From JAGNHS01 sp964609695 (lineage in GTDB: Bacteria; Bdellovibrionota; UBA2428): 64,000 nt of DNA. The notes under the pieces were generated by a model. It was not told the origin of the DNA. It did no database searches and saw only the letters and a list, made by a program, of their open reading frames with translations. The position numbers and the translations under genes were made by a program. The stretch is taken from assembly GCA_964609695.1 (NCBI GenBank), contig CAZSSP010000005.1:1-64000 (forward strand), read 5' to 3'. Position 1 is the first letter of the stretch. Each line of letters opens with the position of its first letter. Positions 26,379-35,995 of this stretch are shown here, one piece after another.

Positions 26379-26804
26379 ATGTTAAAAAAAATTGCGTTCA
26401 TATGTTTAGGTGCGATGGCACTCTCTACATTTGCCGAAGACAAACCCGACATTGTTTGTGGAACAGGTGATGCCTTGGGTGGCGTCGATGTTTATTACAA
26501 TAAAACAACAAAGATTATGAAAGTAGTGTTGCTCTCTATGGCCGATCCACCTGAAGGACAAGATAAAACTTACACTACTGAAATTGATGAAGAATCTTAT
26601 AAGAAGATTCTTAAAGGAAATTCTACAACTTTAATTGGAAGAAGCCCTGATTCTTTTGATTTTGGTGGAGCCACCAGCAAAGCGATACTCTTTAACATCA
26701 AAGCTCACACTCAAGCTTTTTCATACGACAGAAACGCTTTGCTTGCTGAAGAGGGAAGCGTCTTTAGTCTATTCTGCAATAAAGCCAATTTATTGCCAAA
26801 GTAA
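26379..26804 (+). CDS. Small exported protein, unknown
   Basis: From the ATG at 26379, which has GGAGG seven bases upstream, this is a 141-residue protein with a short signal peptide ending STFAED. ATGs at 26355 and 26373 are poorer starts. The mature protein has two cysteines (in IVCGTG near the start and LFCNKA near the end), likely a disulfide. Family not recognised. Confidence 0.6.
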   Translation: MLKKIAFICLGAMALSTFAEDKPDIVCGTGDALGGVDVYYNKTTKIMKVVLLSMADPPEGQDKTYTTEIDEESYKKILKGNSTTLIGRSPDSFDFGGATSKAILFNIKAHTQAFSYDRNALLAEEGSVFSLFCNKANLLPK

Positions 26805-26826
26805 CGTATTTTCTAAGAATTCTTTT

Positions 26827-26856
26827 GGAAGAGTATGACTAAAATCATACTCTTCC
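26827..26856 (+). terminator. Hairpin terminator before the CBS gene
   Basis: A perfect 12-bp stem (26827-26838 with 26845-26856) with a 6-base loop, 22 bases after the stop of the small exported protein. The bases after it are pyrimidine-rich rather than a clean T run. Confidence 0.55.
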
Positions 26857-26897
26857 TTCCTCTACTCAACTAGATTCATGGGTGAGAGGTAAATACT

Positions 26898-27305
26898 ATG
26901 AAAAATATCCCAGAAGTCATGAAATATATGACGACTACACCCCACTCTATTGGCATCGATCAAACTGTACACACAGCAGAAGCGCTTATGACTAAACATC
27001 ACATTCGTCACTTGCCTGTGTTGGATGGTGGAAAAGTTGTTGGAGTGCTTAGCGATAGAGATATGAAAATCGTACACGCTATCGCTGGAGCTACTGCAGA
27101 AAAAACTCTCATTAAAGATATAGTACAAAACGATCCTTATACCGTCAGCCCACACACTAAGCTCGATGAAGTTGCGATGAGCATGGCTGAAAACAAATAC
27201 GGCTGCGCCATAGTTATGGACAACAATAAGCTTGTAGGAGTTTTCACCATGGTGGACGCCCTTAAAGCATTGGCCCTAGTGCTAGAGACTAGAAGCCACT
27301 CTTAA
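26898..27305 (+). CDS. CBS-domain pair protein
   Basis: A 135-residue cytoplasmic protein made of two CBS repeats: IRHLPVLDGGKVVGVLSDRDM in the first and YGCAIVMDNNKLVGVFTMVD in the second. Stand-alone CBS pairs bind adenosine nucleotides and act as energy sensors on partner proteins; no partner is visible here. AGAGGT precedes the ATG. Its stop overlaps that of the convergent glycosyltransferase by four bases. Confidence 0.88.
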   Translation: MKNIPEVMKYMTTTPHSIGIDQTVHTAEALMTKHHIRHLPVLDGGKVVGVLSDRDMKIVHAIAGATAEKTLIKDIVQNDPYTVSPHTKLDEVAMSMAENKYGCAIVMDNNKLVGVFTMVDALKALALVLETRSHS

Positions 27306-28705
27306 CGAGTGCCCCATTTACCATCGTTGATGGTGAGTATGGCGTATATTCGAACCGGAACCAAAAGGCTCAAGTGGATGATTGCATAAAGTGGGAAAAT
27401 TAAAAATCTACTAGAAAGAGTTCTTACAAAACCCGGTCCAGTTTTAATAAATGCCACCAACACAAACCACCAAAGATGTATCCATGCATAGGTATGGTCT
27501 ACCAAAAGGCCATGGTACACGGAACTCACTAAAGAGATTAAAAGCAAAATGGGCAGTATGAGTTGGCAGCTCAACTCAAAGCATAAATAAAGTGATTTTC
27601 TTTTAAGAAAAGGAGTGAAAAAAATTTCTCGGTAAAAGCTCTTGTTCCATCTAATTTGTTGCTTAATAAATTGAGAGACCGATTCTGGAACTTCGGTGAG
27701 GGCTTTTGCTGAGGGAGCATAGACCACCCTGAGCCCCTCTCCCAATACCAAATTTGTAAGATGCCGATCATCTCCATAGGTGCATTCAATTCCGAAAAAT
27801 TTTTGCGTAACGTAGCGCTCTTTAACCTTATCAATAATTCTTGCTCGATATATTGAAAAAGGACCCGAGCAACAGAACATACTCCCAAACTGTGCTTGTG
27901 AAGCTCTTTCCAAATTAAAGGCCGACCAATATCGACAATCGATTAATTTAGTTAAAAAATTTACATCGGGATTATAGGCCAAGACCTCACCCGAGCCCGC
28001 AGCGTTTCTAGGATGCTCCAATAATTTTACCGAAATCTCGGTTAAAGCATCTTTGAACAACACCGTATCCGAATCTATAGTGACATAATAATCTACTTTT
28101 CCCTCATAATGATCAAAGGCTAGCTTTTGCGCTTTTCGCTTTCCCTCGTTTATATTCTTTCGAAAAACATGAACCCCTAAAGACTCTGCCCATTTAAAAA
28201 CTTCCTCGAGTTCTTCGATGTTACGAGTGCTCTTATCATCTATAACTGAAATAAATTTTCGGCCCTCAAAGTCTGCAGCCATACAAGACTCAAGCGATTT
28301 TTTTAATAGAATCGGATTTTCATTAAAACAGGGAACAACAATCACTATAGTTTTATTTTTCAAAATGGATTGAACTCGATTTTTATTTTTCTCAAGAGCC
28401 AAAAGCTCACGAGTTAAATAGGTATTCGAAGCAAAATATTGAATTAAAAATTGAAGCATACTGAGGATGCCGTAAAAGGCACTTAAACTCAGCATAAATC
28501 CAACTTCTTTAAAATTGGCCGCAGTTCCTAAAATCACACTGGCCCCTAAAGATGCGGGATCACGAGAAATTGGAGTGTCAGAAATCAAAATTTCGGGATG
28601 AAAATTTAAAAACAAATACACAAAAGCACCGTTCCACATCAATCCTAATAAAAGAGGAAAAAAAGCAGAGCTTTTAATCCTCCTAATGTAAGGAATGAAG
28701 TCCAT
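27302..28705 (-). CDS. Membrane glycosyltransferase family 2 (hyaluronan/chitin synthase-like)
   Basis: About 467 residues from the ATG at 28705; an upstream TTG would add seven. Two N-terminal membrane helices precede the GT2 domain: VVPCFNENP, the IDSDTV metal motif, GDDRHLTN with the catalytic Asp, and QQIRW for binding the growing polymer. Three or four C-terminal helices follow. This is the layout of processive synthases of the NodC/HasA/chitin-synthase group, which build a polysaccharide and pass it through the membrane. It stands alone, so the polymer is unknown. Confidence 0.85.
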   Translation of the reverse strand: MDFIPYIRRIKSSAFFPLLLGLMWNGAFVYLFLNFHPEILISDTPISRDPASLGASVILGTAANFKEVGFMLSLSAFYGILSMLQFLIQYFASNTYLTRELLALEKNKNRVQSILKNKTIVIVVPCFNENPILLKKSLESCMAADFEGRKFISVIDDKSTRNIEELEEVFKWAESLGVHVFRKNINEGKRKAQKLAFDHYEGKVDYYVTIDSDTVLFKDALTEISVKLLEHPRNAAGSGEVLAYNPDVNFLTKLIDCRYWSAFNLERASQAQFGSMFCCSGPFSIYRARIIDKVKERYVTQKFFGIECTYGDDRHLTNLVLGEGLRVVYAPSAKALTEVPESVSQFIKQQIRWNKSFYREIFFTPFLKRKSLYLCFELSCQLILPILLLISLVSSVYHGLLVDHTYAWIHLWWFVLVAFIKTGPGFVRTLSSRFLIFPLYAIIHLSLLVPVRIYAILTINDGKWGTR

Positions 28706-28795
28706 GTCAATTTTTCGACACTTCAATGACTTTCTTTAATTAATTCGAATTCTTTACCCAGGGCTTCCTAACTTAAACTTTAGAGTTACACTAAA

Positions 28796-29854
28796 ATGAG
28801 TATGGCAATAATTTTAATCATCTTTTCACTTTTTCTTAATATGAAATTAATCGCCGGACCCACCGTTAACGGTATAAGCGGTAACGCCCAAGTCTCCATT
28901 TTCAAAGCTGAAACACAAGACATCCAATACAACGAAAGCGCATTAGATTTTAGCTATTTTAGAGACTGGCATTCAGACTCACTTCGAAGATCTTGGATTT
29001 TCTTTTTGGGAGGCGGCTATGGGCAAGTGACAGCAAAAAAATATGCCGATTCGTTTGGAATTCTACGAGCTCAAAGTGCATTTACATTTAGGCCAACTAG
29101 CAAGAGTCCATTGAGATTTGGCCCTAGCGTCGCCTATGTATACCGTCCCGGCTGGAAAGAAAAAGACCTCAACAATGCTAGCATTGGTATTGTCCCCGTT
29201 GGACTCCTCACTCTTTTTGATTTTTCTGAAGGCAATAAAATTAGAAGCCTTTCATTCACCATTGAAAATATGATTGCTGGAAATACACGTGAAAATTGGG
29301 GCGCGAGAGTTGGACTTCTTATTGGCTGGGGAAATGAAGAAACAAAAAAAATACCTAGTTTTATAGACAGTTCTAATAAAATTAAAAATCCCATCTTCAG
29401 CTCAAGCCCGCCCAAAGCGAGTGCAACATCTTCTAAGCGTTTAAAAATAAGAGATCCGATGTTTCGCTTTCCACCCAAAAGACTCACTCTTTTTCCCTAT
29501 CATGAAAATGCCCTTAAAAGTATTTCGAATTTTTTCGCAGACCATTCTAACGAATGGACTAACATAAAAATTAATCACCTCACTCGTGACGAAGAGGAAC
29601 TAGCTAAAGGCTATCGACGTTCTGCCAATGTAGCCCAAAAACTCATACAAAATGGATTAGCTTATAAAAAAATTACAGTGGGTGGTAATTACATAGTTTC
29701 AAGCAACTTTCTCCCCAATAACGATTCTGGTGTTGAATTAGAAATCACTTTACTTAACGAAGATTCCGAGGCCTTTTTAAAAGCTTATCAAAAGCATGTG
29801 AGTCGTGAAGTTTTCACCGATGAAACTAAATTTCCTGGCGAGGGCGCACAATGA
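28796..29854 (+). CDS. OmpA-like outer-membrane protein
   Basis: A 352-residue protein with a short signal peptide (ending LIAGPT). Residues 30-190 look like an eight-stranded barrel with alternating hydrophobics and aromatic girdles. A Ser/Lys-rich linker follows, then a C-terminal OmpA/MotB-like peptidoglycan-binding domain from about 225 (FPYHENALKSISNFF, then YRRSANVAQKLIQNG). The last motif is a diverged form of the usual RAxxV. It probably anchors the outer membrane to the wall. It overlaps the next gene by ATGA, so the two are coupled. Confidence 0.7.
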   Translation: MSMAIILIIFSLFLNMKLIAGPTVNGISGNAQVSIFKAETQDIQYNESALDFSYFRDWHSDSLRRSWIFFLGGGYGQVTAKKYADSFGILRAQSAFTFRPTSKSPLRFGPSVAYVYRPGWKEKDLNNASIGIVPVGLLTLFDFSEGNKIRSLSFTIENMIAGNTRENWGARVGLLIGWGNEETKKIPSFIDSSNKIKNPIFSSSPPKASATSSKRLKIRDPMFRFPPKRLTLFPYHENALKSISNFFADHSNEWTNIKINHLTRDEEELAKGYRRSANVAQKLIQNGLAYKKITVGGNYIVSSNFLPNNDSGVELEITLLNEDSEAFLKAYQKHVSREVFTDETKFPGEGAQ

Positions 29855-30225
29855 AAAATATATTAAAAATATTCATCCTTACATTAATCATAAGTCAAAA
29901 TACTTGGAGCGATGGATACCTCACACTCGGCCCAGCTCATAGTTACCGTTTAAAAGGAATTTATCCACAAGCCAGTCTTTTTATTCGTGAAAACTTATAC
30001 GGTAGTCTTTCCTATCAATCTTGGACTGGATACAGCGTAGGAAATCAACAAGACACACGCGGCAATGGCGGTCAAAGCATGAACACCTCTCAAGATTTAA
30101 CTTATGATTTTACAAAATCGATATCATTGTCTTTGGGAGTCACTTATTACAAAGCTATTAAACCCAAAGGAGATGAAGTCTCCGACGTCCTCACTCGAAG
30201 CGCTCTAAAAGTTCAATTGTGGTAG
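29851..30225 (+). CDS. Small outer-membrane-type protein
   Basis: A 124-residue protein with a signal peptide (ending NTWSDG) and a short beta-rich body (YLTLGPAHSYRLKG, SLSYQSWTGYSVG, SISLSLGVTYYK). It is coupled to the OmpA-like gene by an ATGA overlap and may be its partner. The family is not recognised. Confidence 0.6.
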   Translation: MKNILKIFILTLIISQNTWSDGYLTLGPAHSYRLKGIYPQASLFIRENLYGSLSYQSWTGYSVGNQQDTRGNGGQSMNTSQDLTYDFTKSISLSLGVTYYKAIKPKGDEVSDVLTRSALKVQLW

Positions 30226-30262
30226 TGGCCCTAAAAAATAAAAAGTGATATTGATTCGCTAA

Positions 30263-30682
30263 ATGAATTCCAAAACTCCATTTTGGCACGAAGGCTTACG
30301 TTTTGAATGCCAAGGCAGCGGACAATGCTGCGTCTCCAGAGGAGACTATGGTTACGTATATTTAACACTTAAAGATCGTCAACTTTTAGCTCAACATTTC
30401 AAAGTCTCTACTTCTAAATTTACAAAAAAGTATTGTGAAAAAACTGAAGGTTATTGGCATTTAATGAACCCCAAAGCTGCGTGCCAATTTCTAAAAGACA
30501 AACGTTGTACAGTTTACAAGAGTCGCCCCACGCAGTGTCGCACCTGGCCTTTCTGGCCTGAAAATATGAAAGCAAAAGTTTGGCACAGTGATATCGCCGT
30601 CAATTGCCCGGGCGTTGGAAAAGGCCGCCTTTATTCTAAGAATGAAATCCAAGAACTTCTTAAGAAAGATCCTGTAGGCTAG
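30263..30682 (+). CDS. YkgJ-like cysteine-cluster protein
   Basis: A 139-residue cytoplasmic protein of the YkgJ/UPF0153 group. It begins FECQGSGQCCVSRG, followed by CQFLKDKRCTVY and PTQCRTWPFWP, giving the usual cluster of metal-binding cysteines (zinc or iron-sulfur). Function is unknown in the family. Its stop overlaps that of the convergent LamG gene by four bases. Confidence 0.85.
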   Translation: MNSKTPFWHEGLRFECQGSGQCCVSRGDYGYVYLTLKDRQLLAQHFKVSTSKFTKKYCEKTEGYWHLMNPKAACQFLKDKRCTVYKSRPTQCRTWPFWPENMKAKVWHSDIAVNCPGVGKGRLYSKNEIQELLKKDPVG

Positions 30683-33105
30683 GGTCTTATCTCAACTGAT
30701 TTTAATTCTGGCGAGCACCAAGTGGCAAAACCTTCATAGTTGCAAATTGAATTCAAATCATCACTCTCCAAAATACTGCGATACTGAAAATATCGATTCG
30801 AAGTATGAGTGAATGAAAAATAGGAAAACAAAATGTCAGGAATGCTAGCCAAAACTCTTCCCGCTGCTTCACCACTCGAATTAATACTCGAATTATTATG
30901 AAGCTCCGAAAAATAACCTATAGGACTTGTACTGCCACTAGGACCAAACCACGCTGGATTATCTGAACAATCCGAATTCACACAACTCCGTGTTTGAAAT
31001 TTTACTCGATTCACACCTCTCCGGTATAGGTCAATCATTTCATTATTACTCAGCACCCTTGACCACACGGCAACTTCATCTACGTAACCAAAAAAACCTT
31101 GGCGACCCGCCCAAAACCAATCATTGTTTCCTCCAACTCGAATAGTACCGGAAGAACTTATGGCCCCATTTGAAGTTAAAGTGAAGGGTTGACTAACAAA
31201 ACTCCAAGCACTTCCATTCCAAAAATAGGCATCTGGAAATGTACCATCAATCGCAATTTTTATACTTTTGCTTCCATTCCAGGAAATCGCAACATGATGC
31301 CAGTCATGCCATATGGAATTATATGGAATACAAATATGATTGATAAAACGCACACACAATCCATAGGTGTTGTCATCCCAAGTGGCACCTCCATCATCAA
31401 CTTCTTTCATCATGTTAGGTTGAAAAATATAACTAATAAATTGTTGAGGAAAACCCGTAGAACCAGCCCCAAGAAACATGTGCTGCCCTTTTATTTGTGA
31501 ATTTATCCATAGTGAAAACGTTCCGCCTGAACTTATGATGGACGAACTTGTGGAGAAATAGGAATAAGATCCAGGGTCCCCATTGTTCCTATATGCTTTA
31601 CGAAATACTCCTAAGTCACCAACAGATTTTGGAGTTCCAGTAAAATCAGCATGTCTAGAATTTCCGGAAAAATCTTCCACATCAGTCCCGCCTGGTGCGC
31701 TGTTGAGAGACGTTTCATTAAGATGCCATAAGGCCTCAAGGTTGTTCATAAGCGTATTGCTAGATATAGAAGAATACTCACTCGAAGTTTCACTATCAGA
31801 GCTACTGATATTACCACTATTATCAGAATCCCCAGTGAGTTCTTTTCCAAAAGGAAGTGTCGTGATCCACTTAAACCCATCCCACACATTAGAACTCAAG
31901 GCATCAAAAGTTCTAGATTGATAAAATCCAGAATACTTTGCAGATTGACGTGAATATATTGTTTGAATTTCATCATCACTAAGAGCTGTATTCCAAAAGG
32001 CAAAATCATCCATCGAACCTGTCATCCCTGCAGTAGAAAGTCCCAAGACTAAGGCAGAAGAGTTGTCTACAATCGCTGTGGAATAATCTCCCGTTAAAAT
32101 TTTATTTCCATTCAAATAAAATCTAAGTTCATCCGTCCCTCCGCGATCTTTGTCGTAAGTGAATGCTAATTGTTGCCACTCACCTAAAACTGGCGACGCA
32201 ATTCCGGAAGTTGTTATATAGATTGAATTATTTATTGAAACGGCATAACGACCACAATCAGCGGCACAACCCAAATAAATCGAACCGCTTTTTTCAACAA
32301 TCCGACTCCAAACTGCATTAAAGGCGCTGGGCTTAACCCAAATCACTACCGTAACCTTATCCGTAGGACTTAAGGCCGAAGTGTCAGGAATGGAAACATA
32401 ATCATTCACTCCATCAAAAGTTCCTGCGTAATTTCCAATTTTAGATGAACTTGTAAATGTAGCTCCATTCTGAGCTGTCCCATTATTGGAATGAACTGAA
32501 TCGTTCCAATTGTTATTCATTTTTAAATAAGCTTGGAGGTAATTCCACTGAGGTGTCCAGCTGGAATCCAACTCCGAGTTATTTGTTGGATTTCCACTCT
32601 GATCGATTCTTAAATATGAATTTGAATTGTCGTAAGTTGTTCCGGTATGTGTACCCGATGAAAAACCAACCGCAGAGCTATTACTACTATCAACCCAATT
32701 CTCATTAACTTCTAATGTTAGATTGGCCGTGGTCGACTGCATTTCAGAGTTATATAAAGTTACTGTGTAATTGGTGGGAGACAATAAAACTTGAGGAACT
32801 CCACTAATAACACAAGTAGAATTATCAAAACTTAAACCAAGCGGGAGATCTCCTCCACTTGAGATAAAACAGCTTCCGAGTTTGGGTAATCCACCAGATT
32901 TTAATTCACTAGGAGATACATTCATCGCAACTCTACGCGTGCCCGTCTTGCCGGTGCTTGTTTCATAACTTAGAACCGGCGGACCCGACACAAGTTCTGT
33001 TCCAGAACTTTTACGCTCTAAACAAGAGTTTAGACTTACACATAAAACCATAAACAAAGCTTGATGAACTAAATTTATTAAAGCTTTGAATATAGCTATT
33101 CTCAT
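30679..33105 (-). CDS. Lipoprotein with Ig-like and two LamG (concanavalin-fold) domains
   Basis: An 808-residue lipoprotein (lipobox LNSC, Cys28). A putative Ig domain (about 60-130; PLGLSFDNSTCVISGVP is typical of He_PIG repeats) is followed by two laminin-G/concanavalin-like domains. The first begins near 190 with FDGVNDYVSIP; the second begins near 455 with LWHLNE and ends with GYVDEVAVWSRVLSNNEM. Both carry the classic DD/E-x-A-x-W end motif. Such proteins bind sugars or surfaces, so an adhesin at the cell surface is plausible. Ser/Asn-rich linkers join the domains. Confidence 0.82.
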   Translation of the reverse strand: MRIAIFKALINLVHQALFMVLCVSLNSCLERKSSGTELVSGPPVLSYETSTGKTGTRRVAMNVSPSELKSGGLPKLGSCFISSGGDLPLGLSFDNSTCVISGVPQVLLSPTNYTVTLYNSEMQSTTANLTLEVNENWVDSSNSSAVGFSSGTHTGTTYDNSNSYLRIDQSGNPTNNSELDSSWTPQWNYLQAYLKMNNNWNDSVHSNNGTAQNGATFTSSSKIGNYAGTFDGVNDYVSIPDTSALSPTDKVTVVIWVKPSAFNAVWSRIVEKSGSIYLGCAADCGRYAVSINNSIYITTSGIASPVLGEWQQLAFTYDKDRGGTDELRFYLNGNKILTGDYSTAIVDNSSALVLGLSTAGMTGSMDDFAFWNTALSDDEIQTIYSRQSAKYSGFYQSRTFDALSSNVWDGFKWITTLPFGKELTGDSDNSGNISSSDSETSSEYSSISSNTLMNNLEALWHLNETSLNSAPGGTDVEDFSGNSRHADFTGTPKSVGDLGVFRKAYRNNGDPGSYSYFSTSSSIISSGGTFSLWINSQIKGQHMFLGAGSTGFPQQFISYIFQPNMMKEVDDGGATWDDNTYGLCVRFINHICIPYNSIWHDWHHVAISWNGSKSIKIAIDGTFPDAYFWNGSAWSFVSQPFTLTSNGAISSSGTIRVGGNNDWFWAGRQGFFGYVDEVAVWSRVLSNNEMIDLYRRGVNRVKFQTRSCVNSDCSDNPAWFGPSGSTSPIGYFSELHNNSSINSSGEAAGRVLASIPDILFSYFSFTHTSNRYFQYRSILESDDLNSICNYEGFATWCSPELKSVEIRP

Positions 33106-33243
33106 AACCCTATTCTTTACTTATCGGATAAGCTCTTAATTCCCTTGGATAAATATTCGATGAAGATTTAAACCTGAAAACCCAAAACAGAGTCAATTAA
33201 ATGGCTTAATAATTTCAACACCTTAGTCCGATGTAGATACAGC

Positions 33244-33810
33244 ATGAATTTAAGTTTTGCTCGCAATTTAACCTGCATGATTGCTATGGGTATTTGCGCG
33301 CCACTATTTTCTGCTGATGGCGACACCAGCCTCTTTGGTCTTTCTTATGGATATGCTTCAAGTGTCTACTACGATAGTCCAGCCAATTACTATTACTATG
33401 AAAATCCCGAATATAGCTTTGTAAAGCTAAGTCCTTTATCAGCCGAAATATTTTTTAAAACTCAATTTAATTACAGTAAACAAATTGTAAATTTACTCAA
33501 TCACAGCACTCCTCAATTTGTTACTGAATACGGGAGCTCATTTGGTTTTGAATATTTAATGAGTGGTGTTGCGATTTTAGGTGTCGGTACAAATCTAGGA
33601 CTTTTAAAAACTTCGAATGGTCAATTTAAAGGTCTCACTAAAAAAAATATATATGAATATGGGTACAACGCTGGATTTGGTCTTAATTGGGTCTTTGGTG
33701 AGAGCACATCTCTTCGTATATATAATAACTATAGCTGGCAGAGACTCCATTCATCCGCATTTAAGAAACGTGAAAACTCAATTTCAATATTTCTGATTTT
33801 TGCGTATTAA
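33244..33810 (+). CDS. Outer-membrane beta-barrel-like protein, unknown
   Basis: A 188-residue protein with a signal peptide (ending FSADG) and alternating beta-strand patterns rich in Tyr and Phe (SYGYASSVYYD, YYYYENPEYSF), ending with an aromatic strand (SISIFLIFAY) like a barrel closing strand. Family not recognised. Confidence 0.6.
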   Translation: MNLSFARNLTCMIAMGICAPLFSADGDTSLFGLSYGYASSVYYDSPANYYYYENPEYSFVKLSPLSAEIFFKTQFNYSKQIVNLLNHSTPQFVTEYGSSFGFEYLMSGVAILGVGTNLGLLKTSNGQFKGLTKKNIYEYGYNAGFGLNWVFGESTSLRIYNNYSWQRLHSSAFKKRENSISIFLIFAY

Positions 33811-33916
33811 ATTTGACCCCAATTGTATTTACTCAAGAATTTAGAGTCTTTACAAAAACTGCAAATGTAACTTTTAAGACTATCTCGCCCATGAGCTTAT
33901 AGTTTAGAATATAGCT

Positions 33917-35808
33917 ATGAGACTTTACGCAATATTGTTTTGGATATTCGTAAAGACTGGCTCAGCTTCTTTTATTTCTTACAAAGAATGCCCTGATCTT
34001 TTTAAAAATTTAAACAAGCCTGAATCAATGAGTTTTTTATTCGACATCGAAGCTCTTTCAGCTGGAGGTTGGGATAATTCGGGAATTTATAGAGTTAAGG
34101 AACTGGCTCACGACGAGAACACTCCACCCTACATCGCTAAAACGACTAACTATCCCAATGACATCGATATTTTGGCACAAAAAGCACAAGTTTTATCTGT
34201 CTTAAAATTTAAAGATGGAAAAACTCTTGGCCCCAAAGTGATTGGAATTAGTCAAATAGGTGAACATCAAAAACCGACTTTAGTCATGGAAGAAGTCCCG
34301 GGATTTTCCAGTAAAGATAAAGTCAGCGCAAAATATATTTCTACTGAAACTTTAAAAGAAGCCGAGGAAGCCATCGATTTACTTTTAGACCATAAAATTC
34401 TTCCATTTGATTTTCAGTTTATGGTTAATGAAAAAGGAGAAATAAAAATAATTGATGCTGATTTATACGAAAGCTTAGGGACACTAAGAACGGATCATCC
34501 TTACACGACTGAAACAGCAAGAAAACGTAGTTATCGATTTTTAAAAAAAATGGCCACCCCTGAAAACTCGGATATGATAGTAGGCAAAGACGTCTACTCT
34601 GAGTTGCCTTTTGAATTAAAAAAGAAAGTGAATCAGTTATTAGAAAAAATCTCGTCGCGTACTCAAAAAATATTGGCCGATATCGAAGAGGAACCCTTTC
34701 AACAAGCTGCTAGCTTTTTCAAAAAACCTCCAGCAAAAGCTCATTTTGCAGATTTACCTCCTGTAATATACTCGCCCATGTCTGAAAGAGTAAAAAGTCT
34801 TATTCAAAATCACCCTATTTTTACAAAATATAAAAATGAATGGGCTCATTACAAAAAACAATCGACACGTTTAAAATTAGAAATGAACTTACAGAGCACT
34901 GACCAAATCAATGGGGCCCCAATTCCCACGGGAGCCTTTGGAGAAAACATTCAACTAAAATTTTTACAATCTATCTTAGATCACTTAACCCAAGACTCAA
35001 AAACATCAAAAAATTTAGAAAAAAGAATCCCAGTGTCTATTGCTGATTCAGGTGAAAAATCACTTACAGATGATTATACCTATCCCCACTTACACCCTGA
35101 TTTTGACATGCCGGACTTAAAAGCTGCAAACATTCAAGATTTAAATGGATTAGAAAAATTTGATTTAAGAAATATTTTAGGAATTCCAAAAAAATCTAAA
35201 GTCTTAAGTTTTTATGGGTATCGACACATAGGCAATGCCGGAGGTGATGGAGCTCGAAGAGTTAGAGAAAGCTTTAATCAACTCAGTCATAATTTAAAAA
35301 GCGATGAAAACATAATCTTATTTGTTTCAGACGGAGGTGCCTTATTAAAAAAATTACCCGATTCTATGATTTCAAAATGGGGCGAATTATTTCCAAATAA
35401 ACCAGAAATAAAAGCCTTAAGTCAGGTGAATCCTGAAGATTTAAAGAAAAATATAATAATCATTAACGATTTGCCAGGAAGATTGCCCTATCTCCACAAA
35501 GTAGCCGACCTCTCCATTATCAATGGCCCCATTAATTTTTTTGAAGCTCTAAATGTAAAAACTCCAACATTAGTTTCAAATGACATCGGAGGTATCGCAA
35601 AAGAAAGGCGCGGATATGACTCAGAAGTTTATCAATCTTTGCTTAAGCAAGGCCTTGCTTCTGGAGCTAGGGTATTTAAAGATTCAAATCAGGTTGTTAA
35701 TCATTTTAATGGAATTGATGTCATTCCATCACCCGACTTAAATTCTAGTGACGCTATAATCAAAGTTCTCAATCAACTTGAGAATTTTTTAATAGATAGA
35801 AAAATTAT

Positions 35809-35821
<13 letters not shown>
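33917..35821 (+). CDS. Exported protein with kinase-like and glycosyltransferase-like halves
   Basis: A 634-residue protein with a weak signal peptide (ending GSASF). Residues 35-190 resemble a protein-kinase/aminoglycoside-phosphotransferase fold: YIAKTTN as a Lys strand, TLVMEEVPGF as the hinge, and FDFQFMVNEKGEIKIIDAD as catalytic loop and DFG-like strand. Residues about 420-620 look like a GT-B glycosyltransferase nucleotide-binding half (VLSFYGYRHIGNAGGDGARR, ILFVSDGG, NFFEALNVKTPTLVSNDIGG). The joint function is unknown. The last codons run into the antisense of a tRNA-Lys gene and the stop is inside it; a terminator-like hairpin lies just before. Both fold assignments are inference. 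Confidence 0.55.
35766..35790 (+). terminator. Terminator-like hairpin inside the end of the 33917 gene
   Basis: TTCTCAA (35766-35772) and TTGAGAA (35778-35784) pair around a 5-base loop and are followed by six T. It is a good intrinsic-terminator form on the plus strand, yet it lies about 30 bases before the stop codon. On the other strand it is 25 bases beyond the tRNA 3' end. Confidence 0.5.
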
Positions 35822-35884
<63 letters not shown>

Positions 35885-35907
35885 ACTTGGTAATGAACGA
35901 AGTCCAT

Positions 35908-35936
35908 TTATTAGTTCGCCAATTTAAAAAACTCAA
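35908..35936 (-). promoter_or_regulatory. Possible promoter of tRNA-Lys
   Basis: On the minus strand TTGAGT (35936-35931) and TAATAA (35913-35908) are spaced by 17 bases, placing the start about 17 bases before the tRNA 5' end. Confidence 0.4.
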
Positions 35937-35995
35937 GGATAAAGCCGAACACTCTCTGAAATTTACGTTTCCCGTCAAAGACGAGAGGAGTTCAA

